Shown here: one piece after another, positions 1 through 9,001 of the stretch
Numbering within the stretch: the stretch's first letter is position 1
How the letters are laid out: each line of letters opens with the position of its first letter
Origin: Flavobacteria bacterium RIFCSPLOWO2_12_FULL_35_11
Lineage (GTDB): Bacteria > Bacteroidota > Bacteroidia > Flavobacteriales > Flavobacteriaceae
Length of the DNA: 64,000 nucleotides
Direction of reading: 5' to 3'
Assembly: GCA_001800975.1 (NCBI GenBank)
Contig: MGWK01000093.1
Coordinates: 1,817 to 65,816 of the forward strand
Notes under the pieces: model-generated
What the model was told of the DNA's origin: nothing
Database searches by the model: none
Seen by the model: the letters and a program-made list of their open reading frames with translations, nothing else
Translations under genes and position numbers: made by a program

Positions 1-755
1 ACAAATAACCACCATATAGGCTCTAAAAAAAATCGTGAAGATAAAAGTGCCCACGACTCTTTATAGGATAAAATCTCAATCATACTTAACCCTTTGTCTG
101 CTTCAATATCAACAGTCTTCTTTTCAATTACTAAATTACTTCCTGAAATGATATGATTTTTTTCACCTTCAGTAATCCACGGATGATCTTGTGGCATTTT
201 TTTATTAAAAATCAGCCAGGGTATAATCCATAGCATACCAGCACTACCAATGATGATAAATGTTGTTTTCCAACCAAATCCAAGATATAAAAATGCAATT
301 AATGGTGGCGCTACAACTGATCCAAGAGAAGCTCCGGCATTAAATATGCCTTGAGCTATGGCACGTTCTCTCACTGGGAACCACTCGGCATTGCTTTTCA
401 CAGCACCAGGCCAATTTCCGGCTTCTGATACACCGAGTAATACTCGGAATAAACTTATGGACAATATACCTCTGGTAAAAGCATGTAATATGGAAGCCAA
501 AGACCAAAAGAATATGGATATCACATAGCCCATTTTTGTGCCTATTTTATCATACATTTTACCGGTAATTGCTTGTCCTAAAGCATATGCAACCATAAAC
601 ACATTCAAAATAATGGCATAATCTGCATCTGTCATTCCTAAATCCTTAGAAATACCCGGCCACATAATGGCCAATGCAGAGCGGTCAATGTAATTTATTA
701 TTGTTGCCAATCCAATTAAGCCAATGATCCACCATCTTAATCCTTTTACTTTCAT
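1..755 (-). CDS. MFS transporter, hexuronate/DEH type (3' part outside window)
   Basis: Reading leftwards from the ATG at 755 gives an open frame to the window edge, so the C-terminal part is missing. The first residues (MKVKGLRWWIIGLIGLATII, then NYIDRSALAI) and the following stretch with GQAITGKMYDKIGTK match the anion:cation symporter branch of the major facilitator superfamily (ExuT/GudP/KdgT type), with the usual TM1 N-Y-x-D-R motif. About 250 residues and at least six membrane segments are visible. Inference: it carries the unsaturated uronate or its linear keto form (DEH) released by the lyases across the inner membrane, because it lies beside the GntR regulator and alginate lyases. 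Substrate cannot be fixed from sequence; gluconate, glucarate or hexuronate relatives look alike. Confidence 0.85.
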   Translation of the reverse strand, partial: MKVKGLRWWIIGLIGLATIINYIDRSALAIMWPGISKDLGMTDADYAIILNVFMVAYALGQAITGKMYDKIGTKMGYVISIFFWSLASILHAFTRGILSISLFRVLLGVSEAGNWPGAVKSNAEWFPVRERAIAQGIFNAGASLGSVVAPPLIAFLYLGFGWKTTFIIIGSAGMLWIIPWLIFNKKMPQDHPWITEGEKNHIISGSNLVIEKKTVDIEADKGLSMIEILSYKESWALLSSRFFLEPIWWLF

Positions 756-1016
756 AATATTCTACCTGTTTTATTTTAAATTTATTGAACAACAAATCTA
801 TAACCACTAACCAAAATGCTAATGATATAAACTTTAGAATGCTGTTATTGAAGAATACCCAATTTCAAGTGGAAAAACTATTTAAGGGATTTTCTTGAAT
901 TGAAAATACGCAGAAATGTTTTTGTAATACCGATATTAAGTAACTCCCCTCCTTTTTAAAATTTAATTACAATAAGAAATAGCGTGCACTTATATCTTAT
1001 TAGTATTTTTATAATC

Positions 1017-1721
1017 TTACTCTATACTGTAACAGTATTGATACAGCGCTTTAAAATGTACTTTAACTTTTTCCTTTGCCAGCCCTGGATTTTTTGATTT
1101 TATTGCTTCAAAAATATCTCTATGCTCCTGGATTCCGTTAAATGCTAAATCTTCAGAACAAACATGATATTCCTCAAAATTTGTTATAATACCTGGAGTT
1201 ATCATAAGCATTAAAGTATTTAAGGTACTGTTTCCACTGGCTTTTGCAATGGCTAAATGAAATAACAGATCTTCTTGAACAGCCTTTTCACCATTTATGA
1301 CTTTTTCGCTGTAGGCGTTCAACGCATCCTCCATTTGAATTAAATCAGCTTCGGTTCTTCTCAAAGATGCCAACCTGGCTGTTTTTAACTCCAATAAAAT
1401 CCTTGTTTCAACCAACGATTTAAAATCTGGCTCTTTTAACCTTAAAATATCATCAATCATTCCGTTCAATGCAGTAACGCCAATATTTGCTACAAATGTT
1501 CCGCTTTGTGGTATCGAACTAAGTATTCCATAAAACTCCAATTTTTGAATGGCATCCCTTACGTTGCTTCTACTAACGCCAAACTTATCAGACAACATCC
1601 TTTCTGAAGGTATTTTATCTCCGGGTTCTAAATTTTTATAATTAATTAAATCTCTAATTTGAGAAATTATAGAGTTTTGAACCTCTCGATTGTCATTTTT
1701 TACATTAATCTCTAACTTCAT
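1017..1721 (-). CDS. GntR-family (FadR/FCD) transcriptional regulator of the alginate locus
   Basis: 234 residues. An N-terminal winged helix (about residues 15-80) has the GntR signature PGDKIPSERMLSDKFGVSR and SRSNVRDAIQKLE. A helical FCD ligand-binding domain follows (about 95-225), with the spaced Asp/His positions of metal-containing FCD proteins (LVETRILLE, LFHLAIAKAS). This is the family of UxuR/ExuR and PdhR, which bind TGGT-n2/3-ACCA palindromes. Such a palindrome, TGGTTAACCA, lies only 13 bp upstream of this start, and close relatives lie in three other promoters of the locus. I infer a repressor released by a uronate intermediate (DEH, KDG or KDPG), with autoregulation. The gene is monocistronic between the MFS gene and the PL7 end of the susCD operon. 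Confidence 0.9.
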   Translation of the reverse strand: MKLEINVKNDNREVQNSIISQIRDLINYKNLEPGDKIPSERMLSDKFGVSRSNVRDAIQKLEFYGILSSIPQSGTFVANIGVTALNGMIDDILRLKEPDFKSLVETRILLELKTARLASLRRTEADLIQMEDALNAYSEKVINGEKAVQEDLLFHLAIAKASGNSTLNTLMLMITPGIITNFEEYHVCSEDLAFNGIQEHRDIFEAIKSKNPGLAKEKVKVHFKALYQYCYSIE

Positions 1722-1733
1722 AGTTTATAATAT

Positions 1734-1743
1734 TGGTTAACCA
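1734..1743. promoter_or_regulatory. Single GntR operator upstream of the regulator gene
   Basis: Perfect 10-bp palindrome TGGTTAACCA, ending 13 bp before the GntR start codon. It equals the core at 8486-8495 and 13631-13640. Here there is only one copy and no good -7 box overlaps it, so autoregulation would be weaker or by roadblock. Binding by the adjacent GntR protein is inferred from the family's known site shape. Confidence 0.6.
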
Positions 1744-1823
1744 GAATTTTGCGATAAATCTAAATAAAAAATTAGCTATAACAACTAATAATTTAAAAGT
1801 TTGGCTTAATTTTCTTTTTTTGT

Positions 1824-1852
1824 GATTTCTGGCCTAAAAAAGACCAGAAATC
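1824..1852 (-). terminator. Stem-loop after the susC-PL7 operon
   Basis: Nine-base perfect stem GATTTCTGG / CCAGAAATC with an 11-base loop, located between the PL7 stop and the GntR start. On the minus strand no T-run follows, so it may be a mRNA 3' end protector rather than an intrinsic terminator. Confidence 0.35.
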
Positions 1853-1900
1853 CTTAACAAAAAAATTAACTAACTCAATAAATTTATATTACATCATTCA

Positions 1901-2812
1901 TTAATGAGAAACCTCTAACTCATAATATTTTACGTTTGCAAAAGCATCCTTATCTAAAGTTGTCAGGTAATTGCCTGCCTTGAAATAATTTTCAAAAATC
2001 CCCCATTTCTTTATATGGATACTATCATACATAACGGAAAAAGTATCATTTAAAATAACTTCCATTTTTCCTTCAGAAACAATAACTTCCAATGTAAATT
2101 TCTCAAAACCTACATCAATAGGAATTGTATAGCCTTCATCATCATCCCAAGCTTCTTCATGCAGCATTTCAGTTTCAGTTGCATTGAGATTTTTCAAAAC
2201 TTTTGTTTTAATCCGTACCCTTCCATTTTCCCAGTATATTTTCAACATTGGAGGTGCATTGTTATCTTTGGCACCTATTAAATCACGTTGTGCATTTGTC
2301 AGCCTGCCATGAATTTGCATGATAATGGTTTTATGATATTTCCCTGCTGCATCTTTCGATATAGCACCCATAGAAAGGGTCCCTTTCATTCGTCCTCCTT
2401 GGGCAAATGTCCAATTTTTATCATTATTCGGCGGATTCATAAGCTCTCTTAATTCACATCTTGAATACGAAGAATTTGCTGTTGAACTATTAGGATATGC
2501 ATATAATACCAAAGCGCCATTAATGGAATCATTATAAAAAAACGGCTTTAAGGTTTCATTAGTTGCATACGACAATATTTCAGGTGGATATACTTCTGTT
2601 GGTTTCCCTACAGGCAAAGTAACTTTCCAATGACTTAAATCAATATTTGGCAGTTTAAAGACATCCTCATTAGAGGTTTGATTATCCAAATTTTCATTTT
2701 GATAATTTTCAAAAAAAGATAGATTGTCTGCATTTTTTTTCTGACAACTCACTTGAAGAGTCAAAGAAAGCATCGCTAAAAAAACTATATAAAACTTTGA
2801 AATATATTTCAT
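1901..2812 (-). CDS. PL7 alginate lyase, surface lipoprotein
   Basis: 303 residues. A signal peptide ends in a lipobox with Cys23 (LQVSC), so the protein is a lipoprotein, probably outer-membrane anchored. The three PL7 signatures are present in order: RCELRE at 118-123 (the RxEx-R strand), QIH at 166-168 and YFKAGNY at 276-282; the His and Tyr of the last two are catalytic in the family. PL7 enzymes are jelly-roll endolyases that cut by beta-elimination. The QIH form is generally associated with guluronate-containing blocks, QVH with mannuronate; that preference is family knowledge, not shown here. It is the last gene of susC-susD-PKD-PL7 and probably makes the oligomers that SusCD captures. 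Confidence 0.93.
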   Translation of the reverse strand: MKYISKFYIVFLAMLSLTLQVSCQKKNADNLSFFENYQNENLDNQTSNEDVFKLPNIDLSHWKVTLPVGKPTEVYPPEILSYATNETLKPFFYNDSINGALVLYAYPNSSTANSSYSRCELRELMNPPNNDKNWTFAQGGRMKGTLSMGAISKDAAGKYHKTIIMQIHGRLTNAQRDLIGAKDNNAPPMLKIYWENGRVRIKTKVLKNLNATETEMLHEEAWDDDEGYTIPIDVGFEKFTLEVIVSEGKMEVILNDTFSVMYDSIHIKKWGIFENYFKAGNYLTTLDKDAFANVKYYELEVSH

Positions 2813-2842
2813 ATGAATATACTTAAACTGCCAATTATAGCA

Positions 2843-3706
2843 TTAATCTGCTTCTCTAATACTAAAAGAATCTAATCTGCACTCAACACTTTCATTTCTA
2901 GCATAAATTGCTACAATGGTATTATTACCGGAATTAAATGGTAAATCTACCTGAACAAATGTACTTTCAGCAGTTTGATCAGTTCCTTTAAATGAAGCTA
3001 ATGTTTGTGATGCAGCATTAGCAAGATTAGTTAAGGCTCCTCCTAAAACTGAAACAGTAATTGATCCCGCAGGTGATGTTTTCATGGTATAATAATATGT
3101 TAAAACATAATCAGCATTTACTGAAACTTCTAATTCTTGATAAGCAATTCTTGTTCCATCAGAGGGGAATTTTGCAGCTTGACTACCTTCGTAAACTGGG
3201 CTGCTTGTAATTTGCATTATTTCACCTAAACTTGTTCTCCAAGAATCGCGACCATCTCCAGTACCATCAGGTAAGTTATAATCTTCAAATCCAGCTTCTA
3301 AAATTACAGGTAATAAAACAACAGGTTTTGGTGGTTTCACCACTGTAACGTTAGTAGAAAAAGTACTTGAAACACCAAGTTTATCAGAAGCTGTTAACGT
3401 AACGGTGAATGTTCCTTCATCGGAATATATATTTGCTCCATTAAAATCTGTTGAACTATTTCCATCACCATAATCCCAAACATAATCTGTAGCACTTGTA
3501 GATAAGTTATCAAACTTATATGTTAAATAATCACCATTTAACGATGCTGAAAAATTCGCTGATGGCGGTGTTAAATCCGCCATTGAACCTGCTTCAGGAA
3601 GTTCAAATTGTTCACAAGAACCTATTGAAGCCACTAGAATAAAGACACTAATTAGCCCCAATCCTTTCTTTAATATATTTTTATAATTTAGTATCATGAT
3701 ATCCAT
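2843..3706 (-). CDS. PKD-domain lipoprotein, probable surface glycan-binding protein
   Basis: 287 residues with a signal peptide and lipobox Cys at about residue 31 (SIGSCEQ). A PKD domain covers about residues 48-122 (YVWDYGDGNSS is the characteristic WDFGDG-like turn). The C-terminal 150 residues look like a beta-sandwich carbohydrate-binding module (DGTRIAYQELEVS, DLPFNSGNNTIVAIYARN, ending CRLDSFSIRE), with no catalytic motif that I recognise. Position directly behind susD matches the SusE/SusF-like or SGBP slot of polysaccharide loci, so I infer an alginate-binding surface protein. A start three codons later (MILNYKN) is equally possible. Confidence 0.8.
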   Translation of the reverse strand: MDIMILNYKNILKKGLGLISVFILVASIGSCEQFELPEAGSMADLTPPSANFSASLNGDYLTYKFDNLSTSATDYVWDYGDGNSSTDFNGANIYSDEGTFTVTLTASDKLGVSSTFSTNVTVVKPPKPVVLLPVILEAGFEDYNLPDGTGDGRDSWRTSLGEIMQITSSPVYEGSQAAKFPSDGTRIAYQELEVSVNADYVLTYYYTMKTSPAGSITVSVLGGALTNLANAASQTLASFKGTDQTAESTFVQVDLPFNSGNNTIVAIYARNESVECRLDSFSIREAD

Positions 3707-3729
3707 TTTTTACTTTCTCATTAATTAAA

Positions 3730-5073
3730 TTAATAACCAGGGTTTTGAGTTAATTTTCCAAAACTTACCCCTATTTCTCTCTCTGGTATTGGCAACAATA
3801 AATCTGAAGCAGTAAATACAATACCATTTGCCGTAGCAAAAGTTCCTAAAACAGATTCCGCTACGCCAAATCGAATTAAATCAAACAAACGATGATTCTC
3901 AAATGCCAATTCAACGCGTCTTTCATTCAATAAATCTTCTTTAGTAATGCTTGAGCCCGTAGGTAACCCTGCACGATCTCTCACTTTTTTGAATGATGCA
4001 ACCGCTGTTGAACTAGTTGTTACATCTGCACCTGCCATAATAGCCTCCACGTGCATTAACAACACATCCGCATAGCGTAGCACAATCCAGTCATTGCCAT
4101 TCTGTTGATTCGCAGTGGAATTTGAAATAAATTTACCGCATCTATAACTATCAACTGCATCTAAAATTATAGATTCTTGTGTTCTAATTGAACCACCAAA
4201 ATCTGTAAATGCCTGAACTAATTCTGGAGTAGCATAATTTAAACCTCTAACGCGGCCGTCTTGAGTAAATTCTAAGCTAAAATCCTGGCTGTCTGCCGCG
4301 ATGTCATTTACATATTCAACAGCAAAAATAATTTCACTGCTTCTTTCACTGTAAAAAACATCATGAAAACCAACCAAAGAAAAACCACTATCCATGACAT
4401 CTTCACATAAACTTTGGGCCTCGCCATAATTATTGCCAAATGTTAAATAGACTTTAGCCAATAGCGCTTGTGCCGCTGCTTTAGATGCTCTTCCTTTATA
4501 AGAATTATCTAAATTTGAAATAGCAGTTTGAAGATCACTTACAATTAATGCATAAACATCTGCAGTACTGTCTCTATCAAAATAGTCTGTATCTGTTGGG
4601 GTAATTACTTTATCAATAAGAGGCACATCACCAAATAATCTAACTAAATTGAAATAGCTTAGTGCTCTTGTAAATTTAGCCTCTCCCTCAAACTGTGTTG
4701 CTGAAGGCCCTGCAGCATCAAGGTTTTCCAGAACGCTGTTCGATCTAAATATGACATTGTAGAACATTGCCCAATAATTTGCAACAGTGCTGTTGGTCGA
4801 TTTTACATCTAAATTCTCAAATTGAGCCCATTCTCCCTCACTGCTTCTGGTTTTGGAATTGTCTGATCTCATTTCGGTAAGTGCCCATTCTCTTTGAACT
4901 GCTAATTGTAAACCGTCATAAATATTAATGACAGCAGCTTCAACTTCGGCTTCATTTTTATAAAATCCATTACTTCCTATGTTTGATACAGGGGATGGAT
5001 CTAAATAATCTTCACCACATGAAGAAATCAGTATCCCCATTACGAGTAATGTTATGATTTGTATTTGTTTCAT
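3730..5073 (-). CDS. SusD/RagB family outer-membrane binding lipoprotein
   Basis: 447 residues, short for SusD (often 500-600). Signal peptide with lipobox Cys19 (LISSCGEDYLDPSP) followed by the usual 'YLDP' start. SusD landmarks are present: an early ALSYFNLVRLFGDVPLI tetratricopeptide-like segment, DVLLMHVEAIMAG, and the C-terminal LLNERRVELAFENHRLFDLIRFG block ending in LLPIPEREI and QNPGY. SusD lids the SusC transporter and hands over oligosaccharide. It follows susC by 39 bp, so they are cotranscribed. Substrate is inferred to be alginate oligomers from the adjacent PL7, PL6 and PL17 genes. Confidence 0.95.
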   Translation of the reverse strand: MKQIQIITLLVMGILISSCGEDYLDPSPVSNIGSNGFYKNEAEVEAAVINIYDGLQLAVQREWALTEMRSDNSKTRSSEGEWAQFENLDVKSTNSTVANYWAMFYNVIFRSNSVLENLDAAGPSATQFEGEAKFTRALSYFNLVRLFGDVPLIDKVITPTDTDYFDRDSTADVYALIVSDLQTAISNLDNSYKGRASKAAAQALLAKVYLTFGNNYGEAQSLCEDVMDSGFSLVGFHDVFYSERSSEIIFAVEYVNDIAADSQDFSLEFTQDGRVRGLNYATPELVQAFTDFGGSIRTQESIILDAVDSYRCGKFISNSTANQQNGNDWIVLRYADVLLMHVEAIMAGADVTTSSTAVASFKKVRDRAGLPTGSSITKEDLLNERRVELAFENHRLFDLIRFGVAESVLGTFATANGIVFTASDLLLPIPEREIGVSFGKLTQNPGY

Positions 5074-5112
5074 AATATTAATTTTAATTTTTTAACAATT
5101 ATATATTAACGC

Positions 5113-8100
5113 TTAAAACTCAAGATTTAATCCTAGAGAAATAGTCTGTGCTATTGGAGCGCCACCTAAGTGGTATCCATATTGTGTTGCAGTTGATTTG
5201 CTATTTATTGCTTCAGGATTGGCTCCAGTATAATTATCTGCAGTTAGGTAAAGTAAATTTTGCCCGGAAACATAAACTCTGGCGCTGCCTAAACCCAATG
5301 TTTTTAAAACTGGTTCAGCCAGTTGGTACCCAATATTCAAATTTCTCAAAGCAACATATGATGCGTTTTGAATAATGTCACTTGTAAATATTTTTTCCTG
5401 AATAAATCCTTGGTCTGGTGTGGTGGCAGGATTATAATCTTGTCCACTGCTAAAATGATTGTAATAATATTGTACCTCCATGTTTCGAATTTCTGCGCCA
5501 TGGCTTCCTTGAAACATAAAACTTAAATCAAAATTCCCAATATTAAACTCATTTGTGACACTCCATACAAAATCTGGGTAAGGATCACCCAATATAGTTT
5601 TATCATCTGCATCTATAAGGCCATCACCATTTAAATCTTTAACATAAACATCCTGTGCTTGCCCACCAGATACAGTCCATGGATTTTTTAAATATTCTAT
5701 AGGAATTTGTCTGTCTACAACATATCCGTAAAAAGAGGATATTGGGTGTCCAACAAGATTTATCCATTCAGCGGCTCTTTTATCATCAACATTAGAAATT
5801 AAACCATTGGCAGTTCCAAAGTCTAACAAGGTGTTCTTGTTTTTAGAGGCTAACATCGAAGTTGTCCATCTGAATTTATCTGTTAAAACATTTCTGGTTC
5901 TAACTTCTAATTCAAAACCTTTGTTTTCAACTTGTCCTAAATTAACATCTGTATTTGAAAATCCCGTAACAGAAGGGATATCAAGAAATAATAATAAATT
6001 ATCGCTTGTTCGATTATAATAATCAAATGACCCCGTAATTCTACTGTTAAATAAACCAAAATCAACTCCTGGATTCCATTCTATGGAACGCTCCCATTGA
6101 AGATCTGGATTTGCGATGTTTTGAGGATTAAAAGCAGTGGTAACACTTCCATTAACAACAGCTGATGAAGTTTCTAACAATGCCAAATATTTATACTCAT
6201 CAATGGCATCTGTACCGGTTACCCCATAACTGAATCTAAATTTCAAATTAGACAATGCTTTGTTATCCTTAAGAAATTCCTCTTTACTTATATTCCAGCC
6301 GACTGATGCTGCCGGAAAATTACCATATTTTTTATCCGGACCAAAAACAGAGCTACCATCACGTCTCATACTTAATGACAATAAGTATTTATCATCATAA
6401 GCATAATTTATCCTTCCCAAATATGAAAACATTCTTCTGTCAATTTCAAAGGAAGTTGCATTCGAAATTATAGTAGCAGCATTTAGTGTTTCAATATAAT
6501 CAAACTCGTAGCCTATACCAGTTGTTTCAGTTAAGAATGAGTTTTCTTTTTGAGCAGATATACCCGCAACTGCATTAATTTCATGTTTCCCAAATTCTTT
6601 ATCATACATGAATAAGTTATCACTAATTAAAGAAGTTTCATGAGTACTTCTAAATCTTGAACTTGATCTTGCCGAACCAGTTGAATGCTGTAGAACACCA
6701 ACATACCTTTGATCCCTATTTGCACGATAGGTACCCCCTAGTGAGGTTTTGAAACTAAGATCATCCGTAAAATTATATTGAAGATATATATTACCCTGTA
6801 AACTAAATCTGTCTTCTGTAAAATTAACCTCATTAAATTGGGCATAAGGATTAGCGTCTCCAGATTGTCTAATACTCGTTAATTTGGTAACACCATCAAT
6901 TGTGATAGGATAATTACGAAACATGTCTTGAGAGGCATAATCTCCTACCTTAACATTGGCATATTTACCATTACTATATGCTTTGTCCACAAATTGGATT
7001 GTATGTTCATCAAGATAAATTGGCAACCAAGGATCTTGTCTTAAAACGCCAAACGTATCTCCATCTAGGCGTCGTCTCTCTGTGTAAGATGGGGACAGGT
7101 CTACCCCAAAAGAAACTTTATCACTTACTTTGGTATCAACTTTTAATTTTAAATTATATTTTTTGTAGTCATCAGTTATAATAACACCTTCATCATGTAA
7201 ATATCCTAAAGAGGCAGAAAACTTTGTTTTTTCAGTTCCTCCACGAACGCTTAAGTTATGGCTGGCAATTGACCCACCATCATAAATGACCTCTTGCCAA
7301 TTGTGATCAACACCAATTAGGTTTTTAAAAGTCGTTTCGTACGAAAGTTTACCGTTGGCAGCAAGTTCTAATGCAGTATGTTCTGCCAATGACATATTAT
7401 AATTTTCATTAATTGGTACGCTTTTGAAACCGGTATAGGTACTTAAACTTACTACAAGTTTCCCCTCTTTACCTTGTTTTGTGGTAACCATAATAACCCC
7501 ATTTGCTCCTTGAGAACCATAAATAGCGGAAGATGCAGCATCTTTTAAGACTTCAATCGACTCCACATCGTTCATATTAATGTTTCCAAAGAATTCAATA
7601 TCAACCGGAACACCATCAATTACCAATAATGGATTGGATGAAGCATTTATGGAACCGACGCCTCTAATACGAATTGTTGGTGCTTCACCGGCTTCTGGGT
7701 TTGTTGCCTGAATATTTACCCCGGATACTTGGCCAACCAAAGCATCATCTGCTCTGGCAGTTGCAATTTGGTCTAAACGCTCATTTACGACCTTAGAGAT
7801 GGAGCCGCTTAAATGTGATTTTTTTTGTGTTCCGTATCCAACAACCACAACTTCGTCTAAACTTTGTGTGTCTTCTGCCAATACTACTTTTAAAGTTGTT
7901 TGATTTTTTACAATAATATTTTGGGTGACATATCCCATAAATGAAACCTGAAGGACATCACCAGTTTTCACATCTAACTGAAAATTTCCATCAAAATCAG
8001 TTGAAGCTCCTTTTGAAGTATTTTTAACAACAATACTTACACCCGGAATAGGCGAATTATCATTTTGTGCTACAACATTACCCTTTAATACAAAACTGTT

Positions 8101-8166
8101 TTGCGCAAATAAAGTGATATTGAATAACAATAAAATAATTATGGATAGCTTGATTTTTAAATTCAT
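5113..8166 (-). CDS. SusC-like TonB-dependent oligosaccharide transporter (alginate)
   Basis: 1017 residues. Signal peptide (1-21, cleavage after LFAQ), carboxypeptidase-regulatory-like domain (about 27-100, GNVVAQNDNSPIPGVSIVVK), a TonB-box-like EVVVVGYGTQKK, plug domain with the SusC/RagA signature (IRIRGVGSINASSNPLLVIDG begins near 165), then a 22-strand barrel ending in aromatic-type SLGLNLEF. There is no STN domain, so it is a pure importer and not a sigma-signalling receptor, unlike the second SusC in this window. It is first in the susC-susD-PKD-PL7 operon and has a long leader from the promoter near 8500. Confidence 0.96.
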   Translation of the reverse strand: MNLKIKLSIIILLLFNITLFAQNSFVLKGNVVAQNDNSPIPGVSIVVKNTSKGASTDFDGNFQLDVKTGDVLQVSFMGYVTQNIIVKNQTTLKVVLAEDTQSLDEVVVVGYGTQKKSHLSGSISKVVNERLDQIATARADDALVGQVSGVNIQATNPEAGEAPTIRIRGVGSINASSNPLLVIDGVPVDIEFFGNINMNDVESIEVLKDAASSAIYGSQGANGVIMVTTKQGKEGKLVVSLSTYTGFKSVPINENYNMSLAEHTALELAANGKLSYETTFKNLIGVDHNWQEVIYDGGSIASHNLSVRGGTEKTKFSASLGYLHDEGVIITDDYKKYNLKLKVDTKVSDKVSFGVDLSPSYTERRRLDGDTFGVLRQDPWLPIYLDEHTIQFVDKAYSNGKYANVKVGDYASQDMFRNYPITIDGVTKLTSIRQSGDANPYAQFNEVNFTEDRFSLQGNIYLQYNFTDDLSFKTSLGGTYRANRDQRYVGVLQHSTGSARSSSRFRSTHETSLISDNLFMYDKEFGKHEINAVAGISAQKENSFLTETTGIGYEFDYIETLNAATIISNATSFEIDRRMFSYLGRINYAYDDKYLLSLSMRRDGSSVFGPDKKYGNFPAASVGWNISKEEFLKDNKALSNLKFRFSYGVTGTDAIDEYKYLALLETSSAVVNGSVTTAFNPQNIANPDLQWERSIEWNPGVDFGLFNSRITGSFDYYNRTSDNLLLFLDIPSVTGFSNTDVNLGQVENKGFELEVRTRNVLTDKFRWTTSMLASKNKNTLLDFGTANGLISNVDDKRAAEWINLVGHPISSFYGYVVDRQIPIEYLKNPWTVSGGQAQDVYVKDLNGDGLIDADDKTILGDPYPDFVWSVTNEFNIGNFDLSFMFQGSHGAEIRNMEVQYYYNHFSSGQDYNPATTPDQGFIQEKIFTSDIIQNASYVALRNLNIGYQLAEPVLKTLGLGSARVYVSGQNLLYLTADNYTGANPEAINSKSTATQYGYHLGGAPIAQTISLGLNLEF

Positions 8167-8300
8167 AATTTAATATTTAATGTTGAAAATGTTTGTTTTT
8201 AATTAATACTGTTTAAGTACAAATTGATTGCATAGATCTTTAATCTTAAATTTCATTCTCTTTAAAAACAACAATTACACATTTATGAATTGATTTTTTG

Positions 8301-8410
8301 TAATTTTGTGGAATCGTGTTTTTATAAAGTAATAACATGTGTCTAATTTTACTTCCCTCCAATAAGAAGTAATTTATTTAAAAGGATAGGCGTGCACCTG
8401 TCCTTTTTTT
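8301..8410 (+). ncRNA. Possible antisense RNA opposite the susC leader
   Basis: On the plus strand a perfect TAnnTTTG box (TAATTTTG, 8301-8308) is followed about 75 bp later by a hairpin with a T-run (8381-8410) and no coding frame between them. A transcript of roughly 95 nt would be antisense to the susC leader. Antisense RNAs opposite susC 5' regions are known in Bacteroides polysaccharide loci. I see no good -33 box, so this is a hypothesis. Confidence 0.25.
8381..8410 (+). terminator. Intrinsic terminator hairpin in the susC leader
   Basis: Stem AAAGGATAGG / CCTGTCCTTT (one G-T pair), six-base loop, then a run of seven T on the plus strand. On the minus strand only four T follow, so it points away from susC; it may still act as a leader structure in the susC mRNA. 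Confidence 0.55.
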
Positions 8411-8468
8411 ATTCTAAGTTATTGTATTTCATTAATAGACTGGTTTTTTTGGTTAATATTATACATTA

Positions 8469-8512
8469 TATTTGGTTTTCCAATCTGGTTAACCAAATTG
8501 GAAAACCAAATA
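8469..8512. promoter_or_regulatory. Triple GntR operator, 44-bp near-perfect palindrome at susC promoter
   Basis: Bases 8469-8512 form an inverted repeat centred between 8490 and 8491 with a single mismatched pair (8485/8496). It is made of three 12-bp palindromic units, TTGGTTTTCCAA (8472), CTGGTTAACCAA (8485) and TTGGAAAACCAA (8498), each 13 bp after the last. The right end merges with the minus-strand -7 box TATATTTG (8514-8507), so a bound protein would block the promoter. Confidence 0.75.
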
Positions 8513-8536
8513 TAGCTTATTTATTTATTAAAACAA
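8507..8536 (-). promoter_or_regulatory. Promoter of the susC-susD-PKD-PL7 operon
   Basis: Minus strand: TTG at 8536-8534, 19 bases, then TATATTTG at 8514-8507, matching the Bacteroidota TTG/TAnnTTTG consensus. Transcription would start near 8500, giving a leader of about 335 nt before susC. Confidence 0.7.
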
Positions 8537-8642
8537 ATTTTTTGGATCATTCTTTTTGAGTAAATCTTTTAAAAACATATTGTTACAATCAAAATATAAC
8601 AATTTAATTTTTTTTATAAAAACTTTTCTGCAAAGCGAAAAA

Positions 8643-8990
8643 TTAACCTATAAAATCTTCCCTGATAGGACTAAAAACATCAATAAGAACACCGCTTTTT
8701 AAACAAATTGCCCCGTGCATTACATGGGGTGGTATATAAAATGAATCACCACCTTTCATAATTTTAGTTTCTTTACCTATCGTTAGTTCAAATTCCCCGC
8801 TAACAACATAAGTAACTTGTGAATGATAATGCTCATGCATTGGCCCAATGCCACCTTCATCGAAATGCACATTTACAAGCATAATTTTATCATCATAGCC
8901 CATTATTTTTCTTTTTACACCTTCTCCACATACTTCCCACGCAATGTCATCTCCCATTATAAATTCTTTACTTGCTCCGAAACTTTTCAT
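8643..8990 (-). CDS. kdgF: KdgF-type cupin, opens unsaturated uronate to linear ketose
   Basis: 115 residues, a single cupin domain. Metal ligands typical of the family are visible: H52, H54 and Q58 in PMHEHYHSQ, and H92 in IPPHVMHG. KdgF proteins speed the conversion of 4,5-unsaturated monouronates, made by pectate or alginate lyases, to linear keto sugars. No signal peptide is seen, so it acts in the cytoplasm unless exported otherwise. It follows the PL17 gene by only 11 bp, which places it directly after the enzyme that makes its substrate. The length and motif spacing fit the family well. Confidence 0.88.
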   Translation of the reverse strand: MKSFGASKEFIMGDDIAWEVCGEGVKRKIMGYDDKIMLVNVHFDEGGIGPMHEHYHSQVTYVVSGEFELTIGKETKIMKGGDSFYIPPHVMHGAICLKSGVLIDVFSPIREDFIG

Positions 8991-9001
8991 TATATATTTA
9001 T

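Noticed and set aside
793-820. Possible GntR operator and promoter before the MFS gene (TTGGTTAGTGGTTA on the minus strand)
   Set aside because: Only half-sites are present, without palindrome, and although CAAATCTA at 793-800 reads as a -7 box on the minus strand, no TTG lies at 19 bases.
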